Program-made: the position numbers and the translations under genes | From: Bacteroidaceae bacterium | GTDB taxonomy: Bacteria > Bacteroidota > Bacteroidia > Bacteroidales > Bacteroidaceae | DNA: 64,000 bases | Direction of reading: 5' to 3' | NCBI GenBank assembly: GCA_017617235.1 | Contig: JAFZWQ010000027.1 | Coordinates: forward strand, 22,133 to 86,132 | The notes under the pieces: generated by a model | The model's input: only the letters and a program-made list of their open reading frames with translations | What the model was told of the DNA's origin: nothing | Databases searched by the model: none | Part shown: positions 33,105 to 42,448 of the stretch, piece after piece | How the letters are laid out: every line of letters starts with the position of its first letter | Position numbering within the stretch: the first letter of the stretch is position 1

Positions 33105-34859
33105 TTATTTTTTCCAAGTATCCCTCAGCCCTACAGTTTTGTTGAATACTAGGTGTTCGGGTGTGCTGGTAGTGTCCACGTTGAAGTATCCAATGCGCTG
33201 GAATTGCAGATATGCTAGTTGTGGCATGGTTGCCACAAATGGTTCTACATAGCAATTTGTCAGCACGGTCAGACTGTCGGGGTTAATCATTTGTCGCATA
33301 GCTGTTACTGCATCGCATTGTTGCTGTTCGCGAATAGATGCCATCTCATCGCGTGGATTTTCTACTTTCCATAGGCGGTCGTACAAGCGCACCTCGGCTT
33401 GTAAAGCATTGTGACAGCTTACCCAGTGCAGCGTCTTACCTTTGATTTTACGGTCGGCACCAGGCATTCCACTACGTGTTTCTGGATCGTATGTGCAGTA
33501 AATGGTTGTTACGCGCCCTTCGCTGTCTATGTCGCAGGGATGTTCCTCGGAACACTGTATGATGTATGCGTTCTTAAGTCTCACTTCCTTGCCAGGAGCC
33601 AATCGCATGAATTTTTTGTCTGCTTCCTGTTGGAAATCCTCTCGCTCAATCCATAGTTCGCGACTGAATTCTATAGAGTGTGTGCCTTCAGCCTCATTTT
33701 CGGGATTATTTATGGCGGTGAGCTGTTCGGTCTTGCCCTCGGGGTAGTTGGTGATGACCACCTTGACGGGATCTAGTACGGCCGAAACGCGTGTGGCTCT
33801 GAGGTTTAGGTCTTCGCGTACAGCACTTTCCAATAGGGCCATTTCGTTCAGCGCGTCGTAAGTTGTATAACCAATCTTATCGATGAATTTCTGAATCGAT
33901 TCAGGACTGTATCCTCTGCGTCGGAAACCGCAGATGGTCGGCATTCGGGGGTCATCCCAACCAGATACCATTCCCTCGTTTACCAGAGCAAGCAGGTTGC
34001 GTTTCGACATCAGAGTGTACGATAGGTTCAGCTTGTTGAATTCCGTTTGCCTGGGACGGTTGTCCTCGATATTATCCGTTTCTCCGCGCCATTCTTTCAT
34101 CCAAGTAACAAATAGGTCGTATAGGGGACGGTGTTCTACGAATTCCAGTGTACACCATGAATGGGTAACGCCTTCCAGGTAATCACTTTGTCCGTGTGTG
34201 AAGTCATACATGGGGTATGCGTTCCATTTGTTTCCTGTGCGTATATGCGGAATGTTCAGGACACGGTAGATTAGTGGGTCTCGGAATAGCATGTTTGGGT
34301 GTGCCATATCTATCTTGGCACGTAAAACGAGAGTACCTGGTTCACATTGTCCGCTGTTCATGTATTCAAACAGACGTAGGTTCTCTTCTACGCTTCTGTC
34401 GCGATAGGGGCTGTTTGTGCCAGGCTTAGTGGTTGTTCCTTTTTGCTCAGCAATGGCCTCTGCCGTCTGTTCGTCTACATAGGCTCGTCCTTGTTTAATG
34501 AGCCATACGGCAAAGTCCCATAGTTGTTGGAAATAGTCACTTGCATAATAAACGTTAGCCCATTGGAATCCTAACCACTTAATGTCTTGTTCAATGCTTT
34601 CGATGTATTCGGTATCTTCCTTCTGGGGGTTGGTATCGTCGAAGCGTAGATTGCACTGTCCACCGTATTTTTGTGCCAGTCCAAAGTCTATAGCAATTGC
34701 TTTGGCGTGTCCTATGTGCAGGTAGCCATTAGGTTCGGGCGGAAAACGTGTTTGCATCCTGCCGCCGTTTTTCCCGGCTGCTAAATCGGCCACAACTTTC
34801 TGTTCGATAAAGTTCAGCGAACGTTTCTCTGTATTTTCTGTTTGCGCTGCAATAGTCAT
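33105..34859 (-). CDS. glnS: Glutaminyl-tRNA synthetase
   Basis: The 584-residue class I synthetase has PPEPNGYLHIGHAKA with HIGH at 48-51, the GlnRS-type LRFDDTNPQKEDTEYIESI segment, and LSYTLMSKRNLL carrying the KMSKS-equivalent MSKR. The C-terminal anticodon-binding beta-barrels end at normal length without a YqeY fusion. Minus-strand TATCTTTG at 34906-34899, 40 bases upstream, is the likely -7 box. Presence of GlnRS means direct charging of tRNA-Gln. Confidence 0.95.
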   Translation of the reverse strand: MTIAAQTENTEKRSLNFIEQKVVADLAAGKNGGRMQTRFPPEPNGYLHIGHAKAIAIDFGLAQKYGGQCNLRFDDTNPQKEDTEYIESIEQDIKWLGFQWANVYYASDYFQQLWDFAVWLIKQGRAYVDEQTAEAIAEQKGTTTKPGTNSPYRDRSVEENLRLFEYMNSGQCEPGTLVLRAKIDMAHPNMLFRDPLIYRVLNIPHIRTGNKWNAYPMYDFTHGQSDYLEGVTHSWCTLEFVEHRPLYDLFVTWMKEWRGETDNIEDNRPRQTEFNKLNLSYTLMSKRNLLALVNEGMVSGWDDPRMPTICGFRRRGYSPESIQKFIDKIGYTTYDALNEMALLESAVREDLNLRATRVSAVLDPVKVVITNYPEGKTEQLTAINNPENEAEGTHSIEFSRELWIEREDFQQEADKKFMRLAPGKEVRLKNAYIIQCSEEHPCDIDSEGRVTTIYCTYDPETRSGMPGADRKIKGKTLHWVSCHNALQAEVRLYDRLWKVENPRDEMASIREQQQCDAVTAMRQMINPDSLTVLTNCYVEPFVATMPQLAYLQFQRIGYFNVDTTSTPEHLVFNKTVGLRDTWKK

Positions 34860-34977
34860 ATTATACCTTATTAATTATTATGGTGCTTATTCAGGGGACA
34901 AAGATAAGCATTTTTGCCGAAAAAATAGTGAAAAGTGAGGTAGAAATACAAAATATGTTATTAAACATGTTAAAATA

Positions 34978-35009
34978 TTTGGTGTAGGTTTTAAAAAGGG
35001 TTAAATTTG
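34978..35009 (+). promoter_or_regulatory. Orphan rightward promoter, antisense to a glycosyltransferase
   Basis: TTTG (34978-34981), exactly 20 bases, TAAATTTG (35002-35009) is a full consensus match on the plus strand, in the 189-base gap between two minus-strand genes. No plus-strand gene follows; transcription from about 35013 would run antisense into the 3' end of the glycosyltransferase gene. I see nothing else in this gap but the glnS -7 box. Confidence 0.5.
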
Positions 35010-35048
35010 CAGCAGTTATTCTAAAAAACAATCTTTTTACCTTAAAAA

Positions 35049-36158
35049 CTAATACCTATTGAGAAGGCTGAGTCGTGAGATTCCGGCCTTTTTCATTTTT
35101 AATAGCTCTGCATTCCTTTTTTCCAGTTGTATCTTGTCCATCGGATTGTCTATCAATAGCGTTATCTGCTGGGCTATTTCGTGTGGGTTCTCGGCTTGTA
35201 TACACAGCATACCTAATGTGTGTCCGTAGAGCATGTCACGATTAGCAATAACGTGCCCTTGTCCCTTCACCAATGCATTTATCAGTTTCAATTTGATACC
35301 TGTTGGTTGGAATGTTAGCATCAGGTGTATGCGTGCCTCCTGTATCAGCTTATCCATCTCTTCTTCTGTTGGATTCGGCACCAGCTTTATGTTCTCTGGC
35401 AGCTGTGTTCTCAACCGTGGGTTGCGTCCTGCCAGTACAAATTGCACCTTTGGACAAAGAGGGGCGATTTTGTGAATAATGTAGTGTGCCACTCGTTCGT
35501 TTTCCTCAACAGCCAGGTTCCCGTGGTACAATACGTAAGGTTTTGTTTCTCCCGTCAGTTGGTAACAAGTGGTATCGAAAAAGCAGGGTAGATGTATGAT
35601 TTCCACACCTTTCAGTTGTTTCTCCAGTTGTTGTTGGTCTGCCTCTGTAATGGCGCATATCATTTGAGCATGTGCCAGTTTGCGCTCGAATCGCTTCAGT
35701 CGCCAACTTTCTATGGTGTAGAACAGAATTCTCCAATTCCATCGGCTCTGTTTGGCAAGTTGGCTGTAGTACTGGTGCTCGATGTTGTGCATGCGTACGA
35801 TTTTCCTGCGATTCTCCAATCGTGGGTGATCCAAAAAATAACACGTATGTAAACCTTCGAACAGGATAGGTGCATCGTCCTGACACAGATTCTCCAATAG
35901 CGCTTTGTTGTCGCGTGTTTTCACAATGTATGGCAGTAGACTCAGTTGCTGCAACCAACCTGTCTGCCTGGGGTAATAAAATACGCGATTACATAGTGTT
36001 TCCAGATTCGTTTCTCGTCCACGTCCATCGTAGGTAAAGGTATGCAGCGTGATTTCGAATCCCGCTTCCTTCATAGCCTTTAGTTTGTAGTACACGTCAA
36101 TTACTCCACCGTAGTTGGCAGGGTAGGGTACCTGGAAACTTACTACATGTATTTTCAC
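35049..36158 (-). CDS. Glycosyltransferase (GT4-like)
   Basis: The 369-residue GT-B-type protein has YPANYGGVIDVYYKLKAM (11-28), the Gly-rich acceptor loop, and a C-terminal nucleotide-sugar domain (VLYHGNLAVEENERVAHYI; FVLAGRNPRLR; LTFQPTGIKLKLINALVKG), where the usual E-x7-E is replaced by the GIKLKLINAL form of this subfamily. Donor and acceptor are unknown. Start is GTG at 36158, chosen because it gives the conserved MKIHVVSFQ N-terminus. Third in a leftward series yidC-DUF4250-glycosyltransferase, five bases after DUF4250. Confidence 0.82.
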   Translation of the reverse strand: MKIHVVSFQVPYPANYGGVIDVYYKLKAMKEAGFEITLHTFTYDGRGRETNLETLCNRVFYYPRQTGWLQQLSLLPYIVKTRDNKALLENLCQDDAPILFEGLHTCYFLDHPRLENRRKIVRMHNIEHQYYSQLAKQSRWNWRILFYTIESWRLKRFERKLAHAQMICAITEADQQQLEKQLKGVEIIHLPCFFDTTCYQLTGETKPYVLYHGNLAVEENERVAHYIIHKIAPLCPKVQFVLAGRNPRLRTQLPENIKLVPNPTEEEMDKLIQEARIHLMLTFQPTGIKLKLINALVKGQGHVIANRDMLYGHTLGMLCIQAENPHEIAQQITLLIDNPMDKIQLEKRNAELLKMKKAGISRLSLLNRY

Positions 36159-36163
36159 GCCTT

Positions 36164-36343
36164 TTACCAGAATTTATTGTCGCGCACGCTGTATTCGAAT
36201 CCTACTTCACTTAGTTTGTGCTCCAACTCGTTTCTGTCTACGTTTAGGTCGTCGCAAAGTTCTTCCAATGAATTATACCGGTCTCGTAACATCATATTTA
36301 CGGCCGAATATAGCATCATGGGGTCTTGTGGCAGGCTATCCAT
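36164..36343 (-). CDS. DUF4250 small protein
   Basis: A 59-residue reading frame on the minus strand, from ATG (36343-36341) to TAA (36166-36164), begins MDSLPQDPMMLYSAVNMMLR and contains SLEELCDDLNVDRNELEHKL, the DUF4250 pattern: a short helix-turn-helix-like protein common in Bacteroidota and Firmicutes. Function unknown. Its position between yidC (27 bases) and the glycosyltransferase (5 bases) on the same strand argues that it is real and cotranscribed. Confidence 0.85.
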   Translation of the reverse strand: MDSLPQDPMMLYSAVNMMLRDRYNSLEELCDDLNVDRNELEHKLSEVGFEYSVRDNKFW

Positions 36344-36370
36344 TACATCCTTTTATTTCGCATGCGATGA

Positions 36371-38245
36371 TTAGCGACGTTGGCGTTGGCGCTGTTGCTC
36401 CTCTGCCATCTTCTGCATGGCTTCCAGACGTGCAACCAGGCTGCCGCCCTTCTTGGGATCGTTGGCGTGTTTGGCTTTGTAGGCCTCCAACTGTTCGCGA
36501 AGTTTGCGGTCGTCGGTAAAGCGACGTAGGGCCCACATGATGAGGATGGTGGTGAGTCCGGATAGGAAGTAGTAATAGGAAAGGCCAGACGAATAGTCGT
36601 TGAACATGAAGAAGAAGGCTACTGGCATGAGATACATCATCCAGCGCATCATCTTCATCTGTTGTTGCTGTTCGGCACCCATCATGGCGTTAGCCTGTTG
36701 TTGACGCATGGAAATCCATGTGTTGATGATGTTGGTTACGGAGAACAGCAGGCAGAAGATGCTGATGTGGTTTCCAATGAGCCATAGGTCCTTACCCCAG
36801 TGGATTAAATCGTCGTAAGCCGAGAGGTCGTTTGCCCACAGGAAACTTTGGCCACGCAGTTCGATGGCATTGGGGATGAAGTTGAACAGCGCAATCCAGA
36901 TAGGCATCTGGATGAGCATGGGCAGACAGCCACCCATGGGACTGACGCCGTATTGGCTGTATAACGCCATCATCTCCTGTTGCTTCTTCATGGCATCCTC
37001 CTGGTTGGGGTATTTGGCGCTGATTTTGTCCATCTCTGGTTTCAGCACTCGCATACGGGCACTGGCCAGGTAACTTTTCTTGGTGGCAGGGTAGACGAGA
37101 GCCTTAACGATAAGGGTGAGTAACAGGAGCACGATGCCCATGTTCAGGCCAAAGCCCGTAAGCCAGTCGAAGAGGTAGAGGATGAAGAAACGGTTAATCC
37201 ACTTGACGATGGGCCATCCGAAATATACTAGGTTCTGCAGTTCCAGGTCTTTGTCGCTGAGACTGAGCTTGTTTGTGGCTTTCAGTGTGTGGAAGTCGTT
37301 GGGACCCAGATAGAACTGGAGTTGTGTGGGTTGCTTGCCAGTGGGGTCGAACTGGGTCTGCATCTGTGCCTTGTACTGTTTCAGGTAGCCGCAGTCCTTC
37401 TCTTGTGGAGTACTGGTAAGTGTAACGTTACGGAAGTCCTGATGTCCGATGATGATGGCTGAGAAGAACTGGTCCTTGAAGTCAATCCAATCCAGTGTCT
37501 TGTCGATTTCCTTCGTAACGTCCTTCATTTCGTTCAGCTTCTTGGTTCCCTTATCCTTTATTTTATACGTGAGGGCTGCGTAGCGGTTTTCGAATGAGCC
37601 ACCTTTTTCCTGCTGGCGTGCCAAGTTCTCCCACGATAGGTCGATGGTGTTTGCCGAGGGGGCAAAGAGGTTACCCAACCCTTGGCTTTCGATGATGCAG
37701 TCGAGCATGTATGAGTCGGGCTGCAGACGGTATTTCAGGCTGAGCGTTCCCTCGCCGATGGGGGCTGTGAGTGTGAGGGTACTGTCTGTCTGTTCCGTGG
37801 GTTCGAAGTAAATCTCGTCGCTCAGGATATTTTCTGTCTTCGTGGCCAGTGCATAGCTGAAGTGGCTTTCTTCCTTGCTGAGCAGTTGTACGGACTTGCC
37901 CTGTTGGTCGTTGTATTTATTGAGGACAGCCTCTTCAACCACACCTCCCAGGGTGTTGACGCTAACACGTAGGTTCTGGTTCTTGAGGGTGATTGTGCTG
38001 GCAACTCTGGGCTGCTTGGCTGCGAAGAGAATGGAAGCAGAATCCATGGGTGCCAGAGCCAGCTCCTGCTGCTTCTGCTGTACCTGTTTGTCCAGTTCGG
38101 CTTGCAACTTGGCCTGTTCCACCTGATGTATGCTGTCCTGGCGTGCCATCTCCTGAAGCTGTGCCTCGGAGGGGCGGCTCCACCACGAGAAACCAATCAA
38201 TACCAGTGCGATTAAAACGAATCCTGTAACTGTGTTCTTATCCAT
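36371..38245 (-). CDS. yidC: Membrane protein insertase YidC
   Basis: The 624-residue protein has an N-terminal membrane anchor (about 7-23), a large periplasmic beta-sandwich (about 70-340) and the conserved five-helix insertase core (about 365-590; GCLPMLIQMPIWIALFNFIP; MKMMRWMMYLMPVAFFFMF). The tail is Lys/Arg/Gln-rich and can touch the ribosome. It inserts proteins into the inner membrane with or without SecYEG; FtsY is also encoded in this window. A minus-strand TATATTTG at 38315-38308 is the likely -7 box. Confidence 0.95.
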   Translation of the reverse strand: MDKNTVTGFVLIALVLIGFSWWSRPSEAQLQEMARQDSIHQVEQAKLQAELDKQVQQKQQELALAPMDSASILFAAKQPRVASTITLKNQNLRVSVNTLGGVVEEAVLNKYNDQQGKSVQLLSKEESHFSYALATKTENILSDEIYFEPTEQTDSTLTLTAPIGEGTLSLKYRLQPDSYMLDCIIESQGLGNLFAPSANTIDLSWENLARQQEKGGSFENRYAALTYKIKDKGTKKLNEMKDVTKEIDKTLDWIDFKDQFFSAIIIGHQDFRNVTLTSTPQEKDCGYLKQYKAQMQTQFDPTGKQPTQLQFYLGPNDFHTLKATNKLSLSDKDLELQNLVYFGWPIVKWINRFFILYLFDWLTGFGLNMGIVLLLLTLIVKALVYPATKKSYLASARMRVLKPEMDKISAKYPNQEDAMKKQQEMMALYSQYGVSPMGGCLPMLIQMPIWIALFNFIPNAIELRGQSFLWANDLSAYDDLIHWGKDLWLIGNHISIFCLLFSVTNIINTWISMRQQQANAMMGAEQQQQMKMMRWMMYLMPVAFFFMFNDYSSGLSYYYFLSGLTTILIMWALRRFTDDRKLREQLEAYKAKHANDPKKGGSLVARLEAMQKMAEEQQRQRQRR

Positions 38246-38307
38246 CGATGTGTTGTTTTATAGGGTCTGTGCGACCATTTTATACCTTACTTATTTAATT
38301 TAAGTTG

Positions 38308-38315
38308 CAAATATA
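38308..38315 (-). promoter_or_regulatory. -7 box of the yidC operon
   Basis: Minus-strand TATATTTG matches the consensus about 63 bases upstream of the yidC ATG; no clear -33 element. Confidence 0.45.
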
Positions 38316-38338
38316 CGAATTATTTATGAATAAATCAC

Positions 38339-38346
38339 TATCTTTG
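38339..38346 (+). promoter_or_regulatory. -7 box of the DUF3078 gene
   Basis: TATCTTTG, 20 bases before the ATG at 38367; the -33 region is AT-rich without TTTG. Confidence 0.5.
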
Positions 38347-38366
38347 CATCATAAACCAACGAAATT

Positions 38367-39782
38367 ATGAAACTGAAATCCTTTATTGTTGCTTCTTTGG
38401 CGTTTTTGCCAAGTTTAGTTTTCGCTCAGGAAAAGACCGATTCCACAGCGGTGGATACTGCAACGGTGGAAACGGATAGTGAGATGACGAGGGCCATTGC
38501 GGCATATCTGCAGTCGTTGGACAGTTTGGCAGAGGTGCGCAAACAGATTACTAAGGATCTGGAGGCAAAGGCTGCCAGTACCAAGCTGAATCCCTATTTC
38601 TACAGGCTGATGGTGCCAGGAACGTACTACAACGACCCATTGCGCCAGACGCTGGGCATTAACTGGACTTCGGAAAGTAACAAAACTCCCAGATACATCA
38701 GTTATTATGATGCTGCCCTGAATGCCACAGCGGCTTCGGATAGGGCGCTTTCCCAGCTGTATGTCGATAACCCGCTGCTGGTGAAGCGTACAGAGGCGGT
38801 GCTGAAGGAGACTACTGCCATCCGCAAGGATGTAAAGGATACCCCTGAGAATGTGACTCAGAAGTTGGCAGACAAGGCTGTTGACGTAGCGTTGGAAGCC
38901 GATGTTCCTGATGCTGTAACGTTTGTTGCCAAGAAGCCCAAGTTCTGGAAGCTGCTGGGAAATGTTTCGTTGCAGTTCACCCAGTCGTATTTCTCGGACA
39001 ACTGGTATCAGGGTGGTGAGAACAACTACGCCGGTTTGGGTGTTGTAAACCTGGAGGCCAACTACGACAACAAGCGCAAAGTGCAGTGGGACAACAAATT
39101 GGAGGCTCAGTTGGGATTCCAGACGGCTATGAGCGACACTATGCATACGTTCCGTGTGACGAGCAACCTGTTGCGTCTGACTTCGAAGTTGGGTTACAAG
39201 GCTGCCAAGAACTGGTTCTATACGGGTCAGGTGATGTCCTACACGCAGATATATCCCAACTACGACAAGAATTCGGATCACGTGAGTGCAGACTTCACTT
39301 CGCCTTTGTACTTGAATGTGTCTGTCGGTATCGACTATAAGCTGAACAAGAAGAAGCACAACCTGTCAGTTTACATCTCTCCTGTGGCTTACAACATGTG
39401 CTGGGTGGATCGCAGATACGGAGGCCTGCGCCAGAAATACGGTATGGAACTGAAGAAGGGCAGCACAACGGACTATCGCGCCACGTATCACAAGTATGGT
39501 CCCAGCGTCACCATCAACTACAAGGTGGGCATCATGAAGAACGTGTCTTGGTCGAGCCGTCTGTACACCTTCGGCAACATCTTCGATAATAAGAAGGATA
39601 TGTACGTGTTGGTGGAATGGGAAAATACCTTCGACTTCACCATCAACAAGTATCTCTCTGCCAAGTTCTTTGCCTATCCGCGTTTCGACAACAGCACTCG
39701 CGACAAGAACAATCCCAAGAAGGCTCACCACTTCTTTATGTTCAAGGAGTGGCTGTCGTTGGGCCTGAGCTATAAGTTCTGA
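38367..39782 (+). CDS. DUF3078 outer-membrane protein
   Basis: The 471-residue protein has a signal peptide (cleaved near FAQ, residue 20), an acidic helical N-terminal region to about 190, then alternating beta-strand sequence ([17 protein letters not shown] at about 211-227; [18 protein letters not shown]) ending LSLGLSYKF. This is the DUF3078 family, probable outer-membrane barrels widespread in Bacteroidota with no proven role. Its last 13 bases overlap the convergent engB gene. Confidence 0.82.
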   Translation: MKLKSFIVASLAFLPSLVFAQEKTDSTAVDTATVETDSEMTRAIAAYLQSLDSLAEVRKQITKDLEAKAASTKLNPYFYRLMVPGTYYNDPLRQTLGINWTSESNKTPRYISYYDAALNATAASDRALSQLYVDNPLLVKRTEAVLKETTAIRKDVKDTPENVTQKLADKAVDVALEADVPDAVTFVAKKPKFWKLLGNVSLQFTQSYFSDNWYQGGENNYAGLGVVNLEANYDNKRKVQWDNKLEAQLGFQTAMSDTMHTFRVTSNLLRLTSKLGYKAAKNWFYTGQVMSYTQIYPNYDKNSDHVSADFTSPLYLNVSVGIDYKLNKKKHNLSVYISPVAYNMCWVDRRYGGLRQKYGMELKKGSTTDYRATYHKYGPSVTINYKVGIMKNVSWSSRLYTFGNIFDNKKDMYVLVEWENTFDFTINKYLSAKFFAYPRFDNSTRDKNNPKKAHHFFMFKEWLSLGLSYKF

Positions 39783-40366
39783 TTGATATCCTCGATGTAG
39801 CCGAGTAACGCGTCGCGACCTTCGCCCGTCTCGGAACTGGTTACGAAATAGGGGGGCAGTTCTTCCCACTGCTCCTCTAATTTTTTCATGAAGGTTTTCA
39901 CGTTCGCCTGCGTCTTGGCGCGACTCTGCTTGTCGGCTTTCGTGAACACAATGCTGAAGGGTATCCCGTTCTCGCCCAACCATTCGATGAACTCGAGGTC
40001 GATGCGTTGGGGCTCGTGACGGCTGTCGATGAGGACGAACAGGTTTACCATCTGCTGGCGTTCCAGGACGTAACGGTTAATCATCTCCACCAGTTTGTCC
40101 TGCTCCTTCTTGCTGCGCTTGGCGTATCCATAGCCGGGAAGGTCCACCAGATACCATTCGTTGTTGATGAAGAAATGGTTGATGAGCATCGTCTTACCAG
40201 GCATTGCCGACGTCTTGGCCAAGCCGTTGCGACCTGTCAGCATGTTGATAAGGCTGGACTTGCCCACATTGCTGCGGCCTATGAAGGCATACTCGGGTTC
40301 CTGCGTTTGGGGGCAACGGTCCACAGCGGGACTGCTGATGCTGTATTCTGCGCTTTTTATCGTCAT
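39770..40366 (-). CDS. engB: Ribosome-biogenesis GTPase EngB (YsxC/YihA)
   Basis: The 198-residue TrmE-Era-EngA-like GTPase has G1 [11 protein letters not shown]3 [12 protein letters not shown] (the EngB signature), G4 TKADK and a short C-terminal helix. It helps assemble the large ribosomal subunit. The frame is open 24 codons further upstream, but the upstream Met (40438) lies on the -33 box of the promoter at 40408-40439, so the start at 40366 (MTIKSAEYS) is right. Convergent 13-base overlap with the DUF3078 gene. Confidence 0.94.
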   Translation of the reverse strand: MTIKSAEYSISSPAVDRCPQTQEPEYAFIGRSNVGKSSLINMLTGRNGLAKTSAMPGKTMLINHFFINNEWYLVDLPGYGYAKRSKKEQDKLVEMINRYVLERQQMVNLFVLIDSRHEPQRIDLEFIEWLGENGIPFSIVFTKADKQSRAKTQANVKTFMKKLEEQWEELPPYFVTSSETGEGRDALLGYIEDINQNL

Positions 40367-40407
40367 CTGTTTAGCTTTTTGGCATTCGAAGCCGCGTTTT
40401 ACGTCGA

Positions 40408-40439
40408 CAAAGTTAAAACATTTTATCCTATTTTGCAAA
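40408..40439 (-). promoter_or_regulatory. engB promoter
   Basis: Minus-strand TTTG (40439-40436), 20 bases, TAACTTTG (40415-40408): perfect consensus, giving a leader of about 38 bases. It decides the engB start codon. Confidence 0.75.
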
Positions 40440-40477
40440 ACATTGTGTCCTATTCTTTACAGCATCACGTTCCATTC

Positions 40478-40589
40478 TTCCGCCATCGGCGACGTCTGTA
40501 CATTCATCGCCGACGGATGTGCGTTCATCGTCGGTGGCTGTGCGTTCATCGGCGATGGCGGAAGTTTGGGAAGCGTGGTTTGCAATTTA
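40478..40589 (+). repeat. Intergenic palindromic element, copy B
   Basis: An 86-bp body bounded by TTCCGCCATCGGCGA and TCGGCGATGGCGGAA contains TTCATCG-n14 units repeated at 21-base spacing (starts near 40503, 40524, 40545). With the following 26 bases it aligns gap-free with copy A (minus strand, 14138-14027). A reading frame runs through both copies as seven-residue repeats (for example ADGCAFI), but coding is doubtful. It lies between the engB promoter and the kdgK promoter; the 321-base gap 40367-40687 contains only these two promoters and this element. Confidence 0.8.
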
Positions 40590-40612
40590 CCTTTAAATTC
40601 CTTGCACGAATA

Positions 40613-40644
40613 TTCCGCTAAGCGGAAAATTTTTTGTATCTTTG
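40613..40644 (+). promoter_or_regulatory. kdgK promoter with 15-bp palindrome
   Basis: TATCTTTG (40637-40644) is the -7 box, 43 bases before the kdgK ATG. Instead of a -33 TTTG there is a perfect inverted repeat TTCCGC-TAA-GCGGAA at 40613-40627, ten bases upstream of the -7 box, followed by TTTTTTG. It is well placed to be the operator of a sugar-acid-responsive regulator; the T-run also makes a weak terminator possible. Confidence 0.55.
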
Positions 40645-40687
40645 CGGCGTTTTATAGAATGCATACAAATTAGAAATACATACTTAT

Positions 40688-41710
40688 ATGGCAAAGATTG
40701 TAACGCTGGGCGAGATTATGCTGCGCCTGTCTCCCCAAGGAAACGACCGTTTCATCCAGAGTGATTCATTCCGCATCATCCCCGGTGGTGGCGAGGCCAA
40801 TGTGGCCATCTCGCTGGCAAACTACGGGCACGAGGCCTATTTCGTGTCGAAGTTGCCAAAGCACGAGATTGGTCAGATTGCCGTAAACGCCCTGCGCCGC
40901 TATGGTGTTGACACCCGTTTCGTGGCTCGTGGCGGCGACCGTGTGGGTCTGTACTATGCCGAGACGGGAGCCTCGATGCGTCCTTCGAAGGTGATATATG
41001 ACCGTGCCCACAGTTCGATTGCAGAGGCTGTGCCTGCCGACTTCGACTTCGATGCAATATTCGAGGGTGCCCAGTGGTTCCACTGGTCGGGCATCACGCC
41101 TGCCATCTCGGACAAGGCTGCAGAACTGACCCGTCTGGCTTGCGAAGCAGCGAAGCGTCACGGAGTTAAAGTAAGTGTTGACTTGAACTTCCGTAAGAAA
41201 CTGTGGACCAGCGAAAAGGCTATCTCGATTATGCGTCCCCTGATGAAGTATGTGGACGTATGTATCGGCAACGAGGAAGATGCAGAACTGTGTCTGGGAT
41301 TCAAGCCCGATGCTGACGTCGAGGGTGGACAGACGGATGCCGCCGGCTACGAGGGCATCTTCCGTCAGATGCGTGATGAATTCGGATTTGAATACGTGGT
41401 CAGCACCCTGCGCGAGAGCTTCTCGGCAACACACAACGGTTGGAAGGCTCTCATCTTTGACGGCAAGGAATTCTACCAGTCGAAGCGCTACGAGCTGAAT
41501 CCCATCATCGACCGCGTGGGTGGTGGCGACTCGTTCTCTGGCGGACTGATTCATGGTTTGCTGACAAAGGCCACACAGGGCGAAGCACTTGAATTCGCCG
41601 TTGCCGCCAGCGCCCTGAAGCACACCATCAATGGCGACTTCAACCTGGTATCAGCCGAAGAGGTAGAGGCCCTTGCAGGAGGCAGCGCCAACGGTCGCGT
41701 TCAGCGCTAA
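40688..41710 (+). CDS. kdgK: 2-keto-3-deoxygluconate kinase (PfkB family)
   Basis: The 340-residue ribokinase-like enzyme has the N-terminal GEIMLRLSPQGNDRF strand, the GGGEANVAISLA substrate motif (about 35-46) and the catalytic DRVGGGDSFSGG (about 276-287). It phosphorylates KDG to KDPG in hexuronate catabolism, which the aldolase gene 58 bases downstream then splits. The combination fits pectin or uronic-acid use; no other uronate gene is in the window. Confidence 0.9.
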   Translation: MAKIVTLGEIMLRLSPQGNDRFIQSDSFRIIPGGGEANVAISLANYGHEAYFVSKLPKHEIGQIAVNALRRYGVDTRFVARGGDRVGLYYAETGASMRPSKVIYDRAHSSIAEAVPADFDFDAIFEGAQWFHWSGITPAISDKAAELTRLACEAAKRHGVKVSVDLNFRKKLWTSEKAISIMRPLMKYVDVCIGNEEDAELCLGFKPDADVEGGQTDAAGYEGIFRQMRDEFGFEYVVSTLRESFSATHNGWKALIFDGKEFYQSKRYELNPIIDRVGGGDSFSGGLIHGLLTKATQGEALEFAVAASALKHTINGDFNLVSAEEVEALAGGSANGRVQR

Positions 41711-41768
41711 TTCGCTAAGCCCTATAAGCCCCATACGCCCTATACGGCTCATTAAAAAATAGATAACA

Positions 41769-42437
41769 ATGGCAAAATTCGATAAGATTGCAGTATTGCA
41801 AAAGATAGGTGAAACGGGCATGGTGCCTGTGTTCTACCACAAAGATGCCGAGGTGGCCAAGAAGGTCATCAAGGCTTGTTACGACGGAGGCGTGCGTGCC
41901 TTCGAGTTCACCAATCGTGGCGATTTCGCGCAGGAGGTGTTTGCCGAGTGCGTGAAGTTTGCAGCCAAAGAGTGCCCTGAACTGGCGCTGGGCATTGGCT
42001 CCGTAGTCGATGCTCCCACAGCCGCTATGTACCTGCAGCTGGGTGCCTGCTTCGTGGTTGGTCCGCTGTTCAACCCTGAGATTGCCCCCGTTTGCAATCG
42101 TCGCCTTGTACCTTATTGTCCTGGCTGCATGACGGTTAGCGAAATCGGCAAGGCACAGGAGTTGGGTTGCGACCTGACGAAGGTATTCCCTGGCGATGTC
42201 GTAGGCCCCAACATGGTGAAAGGCCTGAAAGCTCCCATGCCTTGGTCGAAAATCATGGTCACAGGCGGCGTTGCCCCAGAAGAGGAGAACCTGAAATCGT
42301 GGTTCAAAGCAGGCGTATTCTGCGTAGGCATGGGTTCGAAGCTGTTCCCCAAGGATCGTGTCGAGGCCCAGGACTGGCAGTATGTGACGGATAAATGTCG
42401 CGAGTGTCTGGACATCATCTCTCGCGTGCGTGCGTAA
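41769..42437 (+). CDS. eda: KDPG aldolase (2-dehydro-3-deoxyphosphogluconate aldolase)
   Basis: The 222-residue class I aldolase has the active-site Glu in FEFTNRGDF, the [12 protein letters not shown] strand and the Schiff-base lysine in LTKVFPGD (about residue 138). It splits KDPG into pyruvate and glyceraldehyde 3-phosphate. It follows kdgK and precedes map by 11 bases. The E. coli-type hydroxy-oxoglutarate side activity is possible but not visible. Confidence 0.9.
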   Translation: MAKFDKIAVLQKIGETGMVPVFYHKDAEVAKKVIKACYDGGVRAFEFTNRGDFAQEVFAECVKFAAKECPELALGIGSVVDAPTAAMYLQLGACFVVGPLFNPEIAPVCNRRLVPYCPGCMTVSEIGKAQELGCDLTKVFPGDVVGPNMVKGLKAPMPWSKIMVTGGVAPEEENLKSWFKAGVFCVGMGSKLFPKDRVEAQDWQYVTDKCRECLDIISRVRA

Positions 42438-42448
42438 TTAAATAAGGA

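Noticed and set aside
40161-40673. A 170-residue plus-strand frame with ADGCAFI-type repeats through copy B
   Set aside because: It overlaps engB antisense, both neighbouring promoters and the repeat element; the peptide repeat follows from the 21-bp DNA period.
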